Origin: Kiritimatiellia bacterium
GTDB taxonomy: Bacteria > Verrucomicrobiota > Kiritimatiellia > UBA8416 > JABMPJ01
Length of the DNA stretch: 13,174 bases
Reading direction: 5' to 3'
Assembly (NCBI GenBank): GCA_029939545.1
Contig: JAOZSS010000049.1
Location: 1 to 13,174 of the forward strand
Under the pieces are notes generated by a model, which ran no database searches, was not told the origin of the DNA, and worked only from the letters and a program-made list of their open reading frames with translations. This document shows, in pieces, positions 1 through 6,591 of the stretch. The position numbers were made by a program, and so were the translations under genes. The first letter of the stretch is position 1. Each line of letters starts with the position of its first letter.

Positions 1-26
1 AGTCTGTAACCGTTTGTCCAGCAAGC

Positions 27-86
27 ACTAAGCAGTTGTCTAAGGGTACTCGAGTAAGGGCAGAGACTAAGTGTTTCGACTAAGGG
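27..86 (+). repeat. five TAAG-containing subterminal direct repeats
   Basis: The motif (A/T/G)CTAAG or GTAAGGG appears five times, with TAAG at 29, 41, 55, 68 and 81. The spacing of 12-14 bases is slightly more than one helical turn. Such arrays near the ends of transposons often bind the transposase. The regularity is seen directly; the function is inferred. Confidence 0.45.
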
Positions 87-171
87 TTTCCATGACTCTC
101 CAAGTTTTGGCAGCGGGAGGAGCTAACCGCCCACCCCGTTCGTCTAGGAAACAGCACGAAATCGCTAAACA

Positions 172-236
172 GCGGGGCTCCGGCCCACCACTATAGGGTG
201 GGTTTCTTTCGGATGAACAAAAGAAAGGAACCCCGC
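172..236 (+). ncRNA. predicted three-way-junction RNA before a short ORF
   Basis: Three helices account for nearly every base. P1 pairs 172-181 with 227-236 (one C-A mismatch). P2 pairs 184-189 (CCCACC) with 197-202 (GGTGGG) around a 7-base loop. P3 pairs 203-209 (TTTCTTT) with 220-226 (AAAGAAA) around a 10-base loop. P2 and P3 abut without unpaired bases, and P3 runs straight into P1. The next base (237) begins an ATG, and the AAGGA ribosome-binding site (225-229) is buried in P3 and P1. That arrangement would suit translational control. The pairing was found by eye without an energy calculation, and it matches no ribozyme or riboswitch class I recognise. Confidence 0.4.
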
Positions 237-299
237 ATGGCGAAAAATTTGAACCAGAAGACGGCGGATAGCCAGACGCTGAAAATGGGGGGCGCTTAG
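237..299 (+). CDS. possible 20-residue ORF inside the repeated element
   Basis: This short frame (MAKNLNQKTADSQTLKMGGA) has an AAGGA ribosome-binding site seven bases upstream and ends in TAG 23 bases before the element's terminal repeat. The frame is actually open from 96 to 299, so it may be the tail of a decayed longer ORF; ATG at 213 is an alternative start. In the inverted copy at the right end of the window the last codons read ATG GGG GGT GGT TAG, against ATG GGG GGC GCT TAG here. One difference is synonymous, the other is Ala to Gly, and the stop is kept. That mildly favours coding. I recognise no family. Confidence 0.25.
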   Translation: MAKNLNQKTADSQTLKMGGA

Positions 300-334
300 T
301 CGCATGAGTGAGAGCGGAAGACCGGTTACACCCG
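285..334 (+). repeat. left copy of 50-bp terminal inverted repeat
   Basis: These 50 bases match the reverse complement of 13121-13170 at 48 of 50 positions, with mismatches only in the CGC/TGG triplet before TTAGTCGC. Outside 334 the two copies diverge at once (CTCTCA here, TTCCGT there), so 334 marks one border of the repeat. Inward of 285 the other copy runs out after four bases at the window end. Confidence 0.9.
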
Positions 335-340
335 CTCTCA
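309..340 (+). other. 9-bp perfect hairpin spanning the repeat border
   Basis: TGAGAGCGG (309-317) pairs perfectly with CCGCTCTCA (332-340) around a 14-base loop that contains the element's terminal CGGTTACA. The right arm lies mostly outside the repeat border at 334. In the right-hand copy the flank is different and the stem cannot form. The hairpin is therefore specific to this insertion site and may reflect target choice or chance. Confidence 0.4.
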
Positions 341-640
341 GACGAAAAGGTCACGGCAGCCGTGTCCCTCATCTCGACATCCCGAATCGCCCCCCTACAC
401 AGTTTTACAGAAGTACAATCATGAACGCTTCTTTCCTCTAATGGACAATCTTGTTGCTGTCTCTGTCTTGCTGTGACAAAAATGTACCCGTTGTCTTGAT
501 TGGATTCGTGAAGCACGGCCTGCGGCGCGGAGCGCGGGCCCTACTCGCCCACAGTGCAACTATGCCAACGGCCAGGCAGGACCCGATCTCCGAGCGGGCC
601 GTGGATCAGGAGCAGGACAGAAAAAGGGAAACAGACTGCC
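341..640 (+). other. 300-base leader without a recognisable gene
   Basis: This stretch separates the repeated element from the sigma-54 activator. I see no convincing gene. Minus-strand frames run through it but have arginine, serine and proline-rich compositions typical of chance reading frames. A TACAAT at 414-419 could be a -10 box but lacks a good -35 partner. In-frame ATGs upstream of 641 (for example 554) give a low-complexity extension that I consider untranslated. The activator's promoter probably lies here but I cannot place it. Confidence 0.4.
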
Positions 641-2191
641 ATGACAACCGAGACCACAGTGAACCGCGCGGAACAGGAACTAGGCGTTCTATACCGAATC
701 TCTCAGCACATGGCGCAACAGCACGATGTGTCATCGTTGCTCAACGATGTGCTCGATATCCTGGAGTCAGAGATAGGCGTCACGCGCGCAGCATTCGCCC
801 TGCGACGCCCTGACAGCGATCTTTTCGCGGTGGAAGCCGCGCGCGGAATGACAGCCGAGGAGCAGCAGCGAGGGCAGTATGGCCTGGGCGAGGGCATTAC
901 CGGCCGTGTTGCAAAGAGCGGCGAACCTGCCCTAGTCCAGGACATCGCACAAGACCCCAATTTTCTGAACCGTACCCGGTCACGTCAAACAGCGAAGACC
1001 GCGTTTCTCTGCATCCCGGTGATCCATCAGCGCATCGTCATCGGAACAATGAGCGTCGACAGGCCCAGTGGCGGCATGGGAGAGCTTCAGCACGATCTCC
1101 ACTTCTTCAAACTGGTGGGAGACATGCTGGCCGAGGGCGTCTCCCGCATCCGCGAAGAGATCGAGGAGCGCGAAAGCCTTATGGCCGAGAACCGACTCCT
1201 GCGCCAACAGCTCGGGGACCGCTATCACCCGAGCAACATGGTGGGCAATTGCAGCAGCATGCGGCAGGTGTATGACCAGATCGCACAGGTGGCCGACAGC
1301 ACGGCGACAGTCCTCGTGCGGGGTGAGTCCGGCACAGGCAAAGAGCTTGTTGCAAGCGCCATTCACTACAGCAGCTCGCGTCGCAACAACGCCTTCATCG
1401 GCGTCAACTGCGCCGCACTGCCCGAAAACCTGATCGAAAGCGAGCTGTTCGGTCACGAGAAAGGCGCATTTACCGGTGCCGCCCAGCAGCGCAAGGGGCG
1501 CTTTGAACTGGCCAACGGAGGCACGCTGTTCCTGGACGAGATTGGGGACATTGCACCCTCTGTCCAGATTCGCCTCTTGCGCGCCCTGCAGGAGCGGACC
1601 ATCGAGCGCGTCGGCGGCAGCGAAACCATCCCCGTAAACGTGCGCATCGTCACGGCCACAAGCCGCGACCTCGAAAAGGACATTGCCGAGGGCACTTTCC
1701 GCGAGGATCTCTACTATCGACTAAACGTCTTCCCGATTCATATCCCCGCCCTGCGCAACCGTCGCGCGGACGTCATGCTCCTGGCCGACAGTTTTATTCA
1801 GAAGTACAACGAGGCATACAGCAAACAGATCCGCCGCATCTCCACGGCGGCAATCAACATGATGATGGCCTATCACTGGCCGGGCAACGTGCGCGAGCTT
1901 GAGAACTGCATCGAGCGAGCCGTGCTGACCAGCCAGGATGACGTCATCCACGGCTATAGCCTGCCCCCTTCCCTTCAGACCGCCGACCAGACCAACACGG
2001 CCCTGATACCGCGCGAGGGTGCAAGTCTGAAGGAGATGCTCGACTCCTACGAGCGCGAGATCATCATCGACGCCCTGAAAAAGCATCGCGGCAACGCCGC
2101 CGCAGCCTCGCGCGAACTACAGTCCACCCCTCGCGTCATGAACTATGCAATCAAGCGGTTGCAGATTGTTCCAGGGAAATATAGAGGGTGA
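641..2191 (+). CDS. NifA-like sigma-54-dependent transcriptional activator
   Basis: This 516-residue enhancer-binding protein remodels sigma-54 RNA polymerase using ATP. Residues about 15-165 look like a GAF sensor domain, followed by a charged helical linker (about 165-205). The AAA+ domain carries Walker A GESGTGKE (228-235), the sigma-54-contacting GAFTGA loop (275-280), Walker B LFLDEIGD (Asp299-Glu300) and GNVREL (415-420). A Fis-type helix-turn-helix closes the protein (about 484-510). Domain order and the C-terminal EREIIIDALKKHRGN match NifA best. The cysteine cluster of oxygen-sensitive rhizobial NifA is absent and no nif genes are present, so the target is unknown. I chose the ATG at 641, preceded by AAGGGAA, because homology begins there; 554 is possible in frame. 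The TGA stop overlaps the first base of a period-8 repeat. Confidence 0.9.
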   Translation: MTTETTVNRAEQELGVLYRISQHMAQQHDVSSLLNDVLDILESEIGVTRAAFALRRPDSDLFAVEAARGMTAEEQQRGQYGLGEGITGRVAKSGEPALVQDIAQDPNFLNRTRSRQTAKTAFLCIPVIHQRIVIGTMSVDRPSGGMGELQHDLHFFKLVGDMLAEGVSRIREEIEERESLMAENRLLRQQLGDRYHPSNMVGNCSSMRQVYDQIAQVADSTATVLVRGESGTGKELVASAIHYSSSRRNNAFIGVNCAALPENLIESELFGHEKGAFTGAAQQRKGRFELANGGTLFLDEIGDIAPSVQIRLLRALQERTIERVGGSETIPVNVRIVTATSRDLEKDIAEGTFREDLYYRLNVFPIHIPALRNRRADVMLLADSFIQKYNEAYSKQIRRISTAAINMMMAYHWPGNVRELENCIERAVLTSQDDVIHGYSLPPSLQTADQTNTALIPREGASLKEMLDSYEREIIIDALKKHRGNAAAASRELQSTPRVMNYAIKRLQIVPGKYRG

Positions 2192-2236
2192 GCGGAAGCA
2201 CGAACATCCGAACATCCGAAGATCCGAACTACGAAA
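2191..2236 (+). repeat. period-8 CGAACATC repeat, copy A
   Basis: After AGCGGAAGCA the unit CGAACATC runs in tandem with drift (CGAACATC, CGAACATC, CGAAGATC, CGAACTAC, GAA). It starts on the last base of the activator's stop codon and fills most of the 67-base gap before yacP. It aligns without gaps to copy B at 2651, including the non-periodic head AGCGGAAGCACGAACA. Confidence 0.85.
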
Positions 2237-2258
2237 TGACAGACAGGCTGGGGTCACG

Positions 2259-2789
2259 ATGAAGATGCATACCGTTATCATTGATGGCTACAATGTCATC
2301 TATCGTGTTCCCCGGTTCAAGGTGCAGCTCGACCGGAGCTTGCAGGCTGGCCGCGAGGCCTTGTTGCGCTACTGTAGTGAATGGAGGGCGCGGCGACGCG
2401 ATGTTGATCTTTTCTACGTTGTTTTCGACGGAGACTCGTCCGTCATCGGTGGCGAAATAGCCGCGTCGGCACCGGGTGTGAGGGCGATCTACAGCAAAAC
2501 CGGCGAAACGGCCGACCGCCGCATCCGCCGCATGCTGGACCAGGCCGACCGCCGCGAAACCATCACGGTGGTCTCTGACGACAACGAAGTGCGCGACAGC
2601 GCGCGCGTCCATCACATGGACAGTATGAGCGCGAGCGAGTTTGCCCGGGTAGCGGAAGCACGAACAGCCGAACAGCCGAACAGCCGAACGACGAAGGAGA
2701 AAATGCGTCGTTCGGATGTAAAGGAATCTCTCCCGCCCAGCCAGGCCAGAGCCATCACAGACGAGCTGCGGGATCTCTGGAACACATAG
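2259..2789 (+). CDS. YacP-like NYN/PIN-fold putative ribonuclease
   Basis: The 176-residue product fits the YacP (Rae1/DUF901) family of NYN domains, PIN-like metal-dependent RNases; the Bacillus member cleaves mRNA on the ribosome. The acidic landmarks are present in order: VIIDGYNVI with Asp9, VVFDGDSS around 55-61, and VVSDDNEVRD around 104-113. Size is typical. I start at the ATG at 2259, just before the conserved strand; an upstream in-frame ATG (2145) lies inside the activator gene and would add repeat-derived residues. A second ATG at 2265 is possible. Residues about 131-148 (VAEARTAEQPNSRTTKEK) are encoded by repeat copy B, forming a foreign-looking linker between the nuclease core and the last helix. 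The gene converges on ispG with 8 bases between stops. Confidence 0.8.
   Translation: MKMHTVIIDGYNVIYRVPRFKVQLDRSLQAGREALLRYCSEWRARRRDVDLFYVVFDGDSSVIGGEIAASAPGVRAIYSKTGETADRRIRRMLDQADRRETITVVSDDNEVRDSARVHHMDSMSASEFARVAEARTAEQPNSRTTKEKMRRSDVKESLPPSQARAITDELRDLWNT
2651..2697 (+). repeat. period-8 repeat, copy B, inside the yacP coding sequence
   Basis: AGCGGAAGCACGAACA is followed by tandem CGAACAGC units ending in ACGAAGGAG. It aligns without gaps to copy A. It lies in frame in yacP and is translated as VAEARTAEQPNSRTTKE, without breaking the reading frame. Confidence 0.85.
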
Positions 2790-2797
2790 ACACCCGT

Positions 2798-3901
2798 CTA
2801 GCCCCAACCACTCCCTACTTCGTAGTTCGGCTGTTCGAATGTTCGTACTTCTCCCATGAGCGCATCAAGCGCCTCGGACTCGTCGACTGTTCTGACGTGC
2901 TGTCCTTTGAGATAGAGCGCAAACCTGCCCTTGCCTCCGGCCACGGCGATGTCCGCTTCGCGCGCCTCGCCGGGTCCGTTCACCATGCATCCCATGACGG
3001 CAACCAGTGGACGCGCGGCATTCGGATGCTGCGCATAATACTCGTCCAACGCCGATTCCACTCGCCCGGCAAGTTCCACCACATTGACTTGGACCCGACC
3101 GCAGGTGGGGCAGGAGATCACGCTGGATCCCGGGGCACGCAACTCAAGCGCGCGCAGCAGCTCCAGGCCCACGCGCACTTCGCGTGCGGGCGTATCGGTC
3201 AACGAAATACGAATCGTGTCGCCGATCCCCTCCTCCAGCAGGATTCCCAACGCCACGCTCGAACGGACCGTACCCGCCACGAAGGTTCCGGCTTCCGTGA
3301 CGCCCAGGTGCAGCGGGTAGTCTATTCGCCGGGATAGCGACCGGTATGCTGCGAGAGTTCGCGCCACGTCCGAAGCTTTGACTGAGATCTTGATCTCGTG
3401 GTAGTCGCACGCCTCGAGCAAGCGCACGTGCCGCATCGCACTCTCTACAAGTGCCTCGGCGGTTGCCCCGCCGTACTGCGCCAACAGGTCCTTCTCAAGG
3501 GACCCGGCATTGACCCCGATACGAATCGGGACGCTGCGCTCACGGGCCGCATCCACCACGGCCCGCACGTTGTCGTCGCCACCAATGTTGCCGGGATTGA
3601 TCCGAAGCCCATCAACCCCTTCCTCTAGAGCACCAAGGGCGAGCCGATGGTCAAAGTGTATGTCGGCAATGAGAGGAATCGGCGACTGCTCGCGGATTTC
3701 GCCCAGCGCCGACGCGGCGGCTTCGTCGATCACGGCAAGGCGCACGATATCGCACCCCAGCGTGGCGACCTCGTTGATCTGCTCGACCGTCGCGTCGACA
3801 TCGCGCGTGTCAGTCTTGGTCATGGTCTGCACGCTGACCGGCGCATCGCTCCCGATGGGGACCGAGCCGACATGAATCTGACGAGTTGAACGTCTTTTCA
3901 T
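2798..3901 (-). CDS. ispG: 4-hydroxy-3-methylbut-2-enyl diphosphate synthase (IspG/GcpE)
   Basis: IspG is the [4Fe-4S] enzyme that reduces methylerythritol cyclodiphosphate to HMBPP in the MEP isoprenoid pathway, in the cytosol. The 367-residue product has the N-terminal TIM barrel (RSTRQIHVGSVPIG, SVQTMTKTDTRDV, LIADIHFDH, INPGNIG). The iron-sulfur ligands follow: CPTCGR (Cys264, Cys267) and GCMVNGPGEA (Cys305, Glu312), which match the known pattern. Length is standard. The last residues, about 351-361 (EVRTFEQPNYE), are encoded by a period-8 repeat and lie beyond the conserved core. The gene follows rseP after a 97-base gap holding a long hairpin. Its ribosome-binding site is weak, so expression may depend on read-through from upstream. 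Dxr of the same pathway is two genes upstream. Confidence 0.97.
   Translation of the reverse strand: MKRRSTRQIHVGSVPIGSDAPVSVQTMTKTDTRDVDATVEQINEVATLGCDIVRLAVIDEAAASALGEIREQSPIPLIADIHFDHRLALGALEEGVDGLRINPGNIGGDDNVRAVVDAARERSVPIRIGVNAGSLEKDLLAQYGGATAEALVESAMRHVRLLEACDYHEIKISVKASDVARTLAAYRSLSRRIDYPLHLGVTEAGTFVAGTVRSSVALGILLEEGIGDTIRISLTDTPAREVRVGLELLRALELRAPGSSVISCPTCGRVQVNVVELAGRVESALDEYYAQHPNAARPLVAVMGCMVNGPGEAREADIAVAGGKGRFALYLKGQHVRTVDESEALDALMGEVRTFEQPNYEVGSGWG
2818..2856 (-). repeat. period-8 repeat, copy C, in the 3' end of ispG
   Basis: On the minus strand this reads GAAGTACGAACATTCGAACA, then GCCGAACTACGAAG: the same CGAACATC/CGAACAGC units as copies A and B, in opposite orientation. 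It encodes VRTFEQPNYEV near the IspG C terminus. Its plus-strand sequence GTTCGGCTGTTCG is the exact complement of CGAACAGCCGAAC in copy B, about 150 bases away, so transcripts crossing both could fold back. Confidence 0.8.
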
Positions 3902-3909
3902 TCCGAGAG

Positions 3910-3992
3910 GGAAGCCTCGCGCAAAGACGCCCAGACGCCAAGAGAAGAAGATTCTCTTGCTTCGCGTCTTTGCGTCTTTGCGCGATGCTTCC
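3910..3992. repeat. long inverted repeat of GCAAAGACGC type between rseP and ispG
   Basis: The left arm (3910-3946) begins GGAAGCCTCGCGCAAAGACG. The right arm (3951-3992) is its near-complement, with GTCTTTGCG repeated twice. About 30 positions pair with a few mismatches and one small gap, around a very short loop. The GCAAAGACGC unit itself is tandem. It fills almost the whole gap between the rseP stop and the ispG start, so it would sit as a strong hairpin in the polycistronic mRNA. There is no downstream U-tract typical of an intrinsic terminator. I recall similar units scattered through many bacterial genomes; the origin is unproven. Confidence 0.8.
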
Positions 3993-3997
3993 TTTCC

Positions 3998-5443
3998 CTA
4001 TTCCTGTGCACTACTTTTGACCGGCGCCTCTTCAACCTTTTCAGGCAAGAGCTTCCGCACCCGCTTGCCCAGCGATGTGAACCGGTCAAGATCGCGAACG
4101 CTGAGCAGTATCATCACACCAATCAGCAATACGGCGAAAACATTGACCAGTGCATTGACGAATTTCGGGGAGACCGGCTTCCTGAAGATGAGTTCCCAGA
4201 GCGAGAAGACGATGTGCCCACCGTCCAGCACCGGAATCGGCAGCAGGTTCAGGATGGCCAGGTTCACGTTCAGAAACCCGGTAAACCAGACGGCCAGCAT
4301 GATGCTCGTTTTCACGATAGCCCAGTAGCTGATCATGATGGCGACGGGTCCGCCGACGGCCTGCGAGGCCGCCTTGGCCTGGCGGGGCGTTACAAGCGCG
4401 CGCAACACACGCACAATGGCGGAGGCATGGCCGCTAAGTTGCTCCATGGGTCGCGGCCGCACGATGGTGTCGTGCTCGACGGCCATGGTGTTGAATACAA
4501 TCCCGATGCGCGCCTTATTGTTCTCTACGTCGAACGCAGGTGTAACGGTCAGCTCCAACTCCAGCCGACCCTCGTCAGTCTGGCGCTGCACCTTCATCGG
4601 CACGGTGTGCCCCTGACGCTCGCCAACCAGCTTGCTCAAGTGGCCGCGGCTCCATACGTCCACGCCATCAAATTCTGTAATCAGGTCGCCTGCTTCGACG
4701 CCGGCCGATTCCGCACTCATGCCGGCCGTAACCTGCAAAACCTGGCACAGGTTGCACCCCCCGACGCCTTCCAGGCTGGGCTCACCTATCACCCCCTCGG
4801 TCGTCTCCAGGAGGATCTCTTTGGTTCCCTCTACGCCGAGGCGGCGGACCGAGAGTGTGACGGTCGGATTAAGCGCGACTTCCAGTCGAACATCCCGCCA
4901 GCTCTGGACCGGCGTGTCGTTGACCGATACGATCTCATCGCCGATGCGCAGCCCTTCGGTATAGGCGACCGATTCGTGATCAACAAACCCGACTACCGAG
5001 GAACGTTCGGAAGGACCCGCCGGAATGCCAATCCAATACACCAGCCACGCGATCAGGATGGCCAGCAGGATATTCCCGACTGCCCCAGCTACAGACACGA
5101 TGATCTTGCGCCACGGCGCGATCGGTGGAAGAGGGGCGGGAGATTCCTTCCCCTCCTCTTTCTCGCCCTCTTCGTCCTCACCGCCCTGGATGCGGCTCAT
5201 GCCGGAGGGATCAAGCTGAGGAAGCGCTACGTATCCGCCAAACGGGATGCACCCGATCTTGTAGCGGATGCCCTTGATCTTCTTCTCCCAAATCGACGGA
5301 CCGAAACCGATCGAGAAGACTTCCACTACCAAGCCCAGCCAGCGGGCCGTCAGGTAGTGTCCGAGTTCGTGGATGAAAATCGTGACGCCGAACAGGAGCA
5401 CCAGGATCGCTATAATCCAAACAGAATCAAAAAGGGCTAGCAT
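3998..5443 (-). CDS. rseP: RseP-like site-2 intramembrane zinc metalloprotease
   Basis: This M50-family protease cuts membrane-bound anti-sigma factors or signal-peptide remnants within the inner membrane. In the 481-residue product the first transmembrane helix holds HELGH (25-29, with His25, Glu26 and His29). Two PDZ-like domains follow (about 148-215 and 232-302). The third metal ligand sits in NLLPIPVLDGGH (Asp408) near the C-terminal membrane helices. A strongly charged stretch at about 86-101 (GGEDEEGEKEEGKE) separates the N-terminal part from the second helix and looks like a lineage-specific insert. I chose ATG at 5443, not 5476: it has GAGGAG five bases upstream and overlaps the dxr stop in ATGCTAG. 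The longer frame would add eleven residues with no support. The overlap implies translational coupling to dxr. Confidence 0.95.
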   Translation of the reverse strand: MLALFDSVWIIAILVLLFGVTIFIHELGHYLTARWLGLVVEVFSIGFGPSIWEKKIKGIRYKIGCIPFGGYVALPQLDPSGMSRIQGGEDEEGEKEEGKESPAPLPPIAPWRKIIVSVAGAVGNILLAILIAWLVYWIGIPAGPSERSSVVGFVDHESVAYTEGLRIGDEIVSVNDTPVQSWRDVRLEVALNPTVTLSVRRLGVEGTKEILLETTEGVIGEPSLEGVGGCNLCQVLQVTAGMSAESAGVEAGDLITEFDGVDVWSRGHLSKLVGERQGHTVPMKVQRQTDEGRLELELTVTPAFDVENNKARIGIVFNTMAVEHDTIVRPRPMEQLSGHASAIVRVLRALVTPRQAKAASQAVGGPVAIMISYWAIVKTSIMLAVWFTGFLNVNLAILNLLPIPVLDGGHIVFSLWELIFRKPVSPKFVNALVNVFAVLLIGVMILLSVRDLDRFTSLGKRVRKLLPEKVEEAPVKSSAQE

Positions 5444-6591
5444 GCCGTCTCCTCGCGGGCAAACCTTCTTGCCCATTGATCGGCGGCCATAATGGCATCC
5501 AAATCAGGATCGTCAATCCGCTTATGATCGGACAGGGTCGATTCCACCAATCGTCCTATCCCCGAAAACCGGATCTCGCCGGCCAGAAAGCGTTCCACCG
5601 CCACCTCGTTGGCCGCATTCAGCACCGCGGTTGCGGTGCCCCCGGCTTCGCCTGCCGCCACGGCCAAGTCGAGACAGGGAAAGCGCTTCCGGTCGGGCGC
5701 CTCGAAGGTGAGGCCATCCAGCCGTGCGAGGTCGAGGGGAGGCAGGCCGCCTTCGCAACGATCCGGCCAAGTCAGAGCATACTGAATGGCGAAGCGCATA
5801 TCCGGGCACGTCATGTGCGCCACGCTGTTGCCATCCTCAAACTCGATCATCGCATGGACAATGCTCTGGGGATGAACGATCACATCAAGACAGTTGAACG
5901 GAACGCCAAAGAACCAATGCGCCTCAATGAGCTCGAGGCCTTTATTCATGAGCGTTGCAGAGTCGATCGTCACCTTGGGACCCATGCTCCACGTCGGGTG
6001 CGCCAGAGCTTCGGGGGCGGTTACGTGATCGAAGTCTACATCGGGTCGATTCCGGAACGGTCCGCCCGACGCCGTCAGAATCATGCGGCGCACGCCGGCG
6101 CCCTCGGCCGTGTGGCCGGCCAGACACTGAAACAGTCCGCTGTGCTCGCTGTCTACAGGGAGAAGCCGAGCACCGGTTCGTTCGCAGGTCTGCATGACCC
6201 GCTGACCGGCCCCGACCAGAACCTCCTTGGTTGCGAGCGCCACATCGGTGCCCTGCTCCACCGCCGCGAGGACGGGTGGCAATCCGGCTAAGCCCACAAC
6301 CGAGCAAAGAACTATATCGGCATCGGCCAGCGTAGCCAACTCAACCAATCCCTCCGCTCCGGCGTGCAGGGTCACGCCCTCAGGGAGATCGGATGCACAG
6401 CGCTCGGCCGCGGCGGGATCGCTCACGGCCACATGCGCCACACCCAACTCACGGGCCTGCTCCAGCAGGCGATCGGTGTTGCGTTGAACGGCCAGACCGA
6501 CAATGCGCAGACGATCAGGAAGCGCACGCGCCACGCGCAGAGCGTTCTCCCCGATCGACCCCGTACTGCCCAGCACCACAACGTTCTTCAT
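5437..6591 (-). CDS. dxr: 1-deoxy-D-xylulose 5-phosphate reductoisomerase
   Basis: Dxr (IspC) converts DXP to 2-C-methylerythritol 4-phosphate with NADPH, the first committed MEP-pathway step. The 384-residue product opens with the nucleotide-binding GSTGSIGENALRV (8-20). The metal ligands are visible in LPVDSEHSG (Asp147, Glu149) and in MNKGLELIEAH (Glu220). The substrate loop region HPTWSMGPKVTIDSAT (198-213) and the C-terminal NAANEVAVERFL are typical. One departure is ALATKEVLVGAG (118-129), where most enzymes have ANKE; the lysine and glutamate remain. The start overlaps the cdsA stop in ATGA, and the stop overlaps the rseP start, so it is embedded in a tightly coupled operon. Confidence 0.97.
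   Translation of the reverse strand: MKNVVVLGSTGSIGENALRVARALPDRLRIVGLAVQRNTDRLLEQARELGVAHVAVSDPAAAERCASDLPEGVTLHAGAEGLVELATLADADIVLCSVVGLAGLPPVLAAVEQGTDVALATKEVLVGAGQRVMQTCERTGARLLPVDSEHSGLFQCLAGHTAEGAGVRRMILTASGGPFRNRPDVDFDHVTAPEALAHPTWSMGPKVTIDSATLMNKGLELIEAHWFFGVPFNCLDVIVHPQSIVHAMIEFEDGNSVAHMTCPDMRFAIQYALTWPDRCEGGLPPLDLARLDGLTFEAPDRKRFPCLDLAVAAGEAGGTATAVLNAANEVAVERFLAGEIRFSGIGRLVESTLSDHKRIDDPDLDAIMAADQWARRFAREETAC

Larger units (their letters stand above)
5..330. mobile_element. putative small non-autonomous mobile element
   Basis: The segment starts with TGTAACCG (5-12) and ends with its exact reverse complement CGGTTACA (323-330). The match continues imperfectly inward, with TCC in the same register on both sides. 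Just inside the left end, TAAG recurs at 29, 41, 55, 68 and 81, at spacings of 12-14 bases, resembling subterminal transposase-binding repeats. No transposase is encoded in the 326 bp. The right end recurs in inverted orientation at 13121-13170, so this is repeated DNA. Ends starting GTAA recall IS66-type elements, but that is a weak guess. Only 4 bases lie outside the left end, so no target duplication can be tested. It could instead be part of a larger element cut by the window edge. Confidence 0.4.

Noticed and set aside
1..340. Group II intron end or hammerhead ribozyme
   Set aside because: No GUGYG start, no domain V or reverse transcriptase, and the three-way junction lacks the CUGANGA/GAAA core.
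441..457. Possible sigma-54 promoter (GG ... GC) before the activator
   Set aside because: The spacing between GG and GC is 11, not 10, and the surrounding bases do not match.
67..516. 149-residue minus-strand ORF across the left element
   Set aside because: Composition is rich in Ser, Pro, Arg and Cys, it crosses the repeat border and structured RNA, and it resembles no family.
2191..2697. CRISPR-like array
   Set aside because: Units are only 8 bases, contiguous, without unique spacers, and partly coding.
3910..3992. Intrinsic terminator before ispG
   Set aside because: There is no U-tract after the stem on the minus strand, and the arms consist of repeat units also found in tandem.
4214..5440. 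408-residue plus-strand ORF opposite rseP
   Set aside because: It is antisense to a clearly conserved gene; its His/Arg/Gln/Asp-rich composition is what high-G+C codon bias produces on the other strand.
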